A stretch of DNA of 64,000 nt from Ancylobacter sp. WKF20. GTDB lineage: Bacteria; Pseudomonadota; Alphaproteobacteria; Rhizobiales; Xanthobacteraceae. Positions within the stretch are counted from its first letter, which is position 1, and every line of letters begins with the position of its first letter. The position numbers and the translations under genes are program-made. The notes under the pieces were generated by a model. That model ran no database searches. It had not been told where the DNA came from and was given only the letters and a program-made list of their open reading frames with translations. Below, one piece after another: positions 63,126-64,000 of the stretch. Where the stretch lies: NCBI RefSeq assembly GCF_029760895.1, contig NZ_CP121679.1:1550001-1614000 (forward strand), in the 5' to 3' direction.

Positions 63126-64000
63126 TCAAGTAACTGCGCGGGTTTGCGCGCCTCCCATCCCCGCCGCTCCCGCGTCAGGGGCACAAGTTGTGGCCTGTGC
63201 CCGCACGCTAGAACGATCAAGGACGGCTACTGCATCCACAAGGGACGCAGGAGCGAGCTTCGCATAGCGCATCGTCAGGGTCATTGTCGAGTGTCCGAGG
63301 AGCTTCTGCACCTCGTACAGGGGCACTCCGCGCTGAACCAAGCGGCTCGCGAACGTGTGTCGGAGGGTGTGCGGGACGAACTCTTCGTCACCAAGCATCC
63401 CCATATGGGAGCGGCAGCGGTTCCAGCTCTCCTCAATCCCTTTCTTGGTGAGGTTGGGAAAGAGCTTAGCCTTGACGGTTCCACGGATGCGCCGCCGAAG
63501 GATGGAAGTGGCCCGTTCAGTCGCAGGGATGACGCGCGACCTGTTGGACTTGGTGCGCGATGCGAACAAGCGGATTTGAAGTCGCTCGCCTCCCCCGACC
63601 AACGGAACCCGCTCGATTTCGCCCGCAGTGAGGTTCAAGCCCTCAGAAACGCGCATCCCGGTATCCACCAGTAGCGCCACGAAATCGAGCATTTCCGGCT
63701 CACCCGTGAAGGTGAACCACGCAAGAATGCGCTCCTCTTCTTCCTCCGTGAACCAGCGCAGCCGGCCCTCAGGTTCGTCTTCCCACTCAAAGTTCGGACG
63801 CTTCGCAATCCACTCCATCTTTGCCGCATAAGTCAGCATCTTGGAGAGAGCCGCGAGCTTTCGATTGATCGTCGCCCCCGAGTAGTTCTTCGTTCCCTGC
63901 TTCAGGGCCAGTGTTGCCGCATCTATCTGAGCCGGTCCAATGGACCTGATCGGCGTAAGCGGGCCGATGAGATCAACCATCATGCGGCCATTAAAGATGA
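63126..64000 (-). CDS. Tyrosine recombinase (phage-type integrase), N-terminus outside window
   Basis: At least 290 residues visible, open at the right edge. Catalytic domain with Arg in DTGMRVSEGL, HxxR in PHTLRHTFASRL, His in LLGHSTMT and the nucleophile Tyr in TMRYAKL. The upstream part is a SAM-like core-binding domain (NYSGATINRKLAALSKMLTYA). It ends 18 bases from the truncated tRNA-Leu copy, the usual place for a tRNA-targeting integrase. The sequence looks less GC-rich than the neighbouring core genes. It could belong to a phage, an integrative conjugative element or a smaller island. Confidence 0.93.
   Translation of the reverse strand, partial: IFNGRMMVDLIGPLTPIRSIGPAQIDAATLALKQGTKNYSGATINRKLAALSKMLTYAAKMEWIAKRPNFEWEDEPEGRLRWFTEEEEERILAWFTFTGEPEMLDFVALLVDTGMRVSEGLNLTAGEIERVPLVGGGERLQIRLFASRTKSNRSRVIPATERATSILRRRIRGTVKAKLFPNLTKKGIEESWNRCRSHMGMLGDEEFVPHTLRHTFASRLVQRGVPLYEVQKLLGHSTMTLTMRYAKLAPASLVDAVAVLDRSSVRAQATTCAPDAGAAGMGGAQTRAVT

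Overview
The window is chromosomal DNA from a GC-rich alphaproteobacterium, most likely of the order Hyphomicrobiales. A member of the Xanthobacteraceae (Ancylobacter, Starkeya or Xanthobacter type) is my best guess, but the genus is inference. The pointers are the purC-purS-purQ-purL-bolA-grxD block with a divergent DUF1476 gene, the tig-clpP-clpX-lon-hup block, an ATP12 chaperone gene, and a recA gene with the alphaproteobacterial SOS box (GAAC-N7-GAAC). Nearly all of the window is ordinary, densely packed core genome. The accessory-looking parts are the SH3-repeat region (5.2-8.5 kb), the polysaccharide locus (45.4-53.5 kb) and the extreme right end.

Layout, left to right. 0-5.2 kb: end of a branched-chain amino acid binding protein gene, ccdA, a P1-family peptidase, a small secreted protein, rpe and purB. 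5.2-8.5 kb: two secreted SH3-domain proteins, the larger with six SH3 units and a nearly exact in-frame 696-bp internal duplication. 8.7-14.1 kb: DUF1476 gene, then purC, purS, purQ, purL, bolA and grxD. 14.2-20.6 kb: a LysR regulator, rpsD, a Tat-exported lytic transglycosylase, murI, trmJ and a secreted protein of unknown role. 20.8-25.0 kb: icd, a secreted probable beta-helix protein and a six-helix potassium channel with a cyclic-nucleotide-binding domain. 25.9-29.9 kb: alaS and recA.

30.1-38.1 kb is a complete histidine-utilisation locus: hutC on one strand, hutI-hutH-hutG-hutU as a tightly overlapping operon on the other, and hutF-ridA divergent from hutI. Histidine goes through urocanate, imidazolonepropionate, formiminoglutamate (HutF) and formylglutamate (HutG) to glutamate and formate. 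The same 14-bp palindromic element lies in front of hutC and between hutI and hutF, so one repressor probably controls all three units. 38.1-43.1 kb: an ABC importer operon (binding protein, two permeases, ATPase) ending in a fumarylacetoacetate-hydrolase-family gene, divergent from an FCD-type GntR regulator, with two matching ACCAA/TTGGT palindromes between them. 43.3-45.5 kb: a short phosphotransacetylase gene and ackA.

45.4-53.5 kb is a polysaccharide polymerisation and export locus: BY-type tyrosine kinase/chain-length protein, small Wza-like lipoprotein, O-antigen-ligase-like polymerase, a PPP-type phosphatase, an outer-membrane barrel and two unknown envelope proteins. No glycosyltransferase lies inside it, so sugar assembly must be encoded elsewhere. 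A perfect 24-bp inverted repeat sits in its divergent promoter region. 54-63 kb: ATP12, a HAD phosphatase, tRNA-Val(UAC), hup, lon, clpX, clpP and tig.

At the right edge, upstream of tig, only the 3' part of a tRNA-Leu(UAG) gene remains (anticodon loop to CCA). A tyrosine recombinase gene begins directly beside it and runs off the window. This is the classic junction of an integrative element in a tRNA gene, so the window stops just inside an unseen genomic island.
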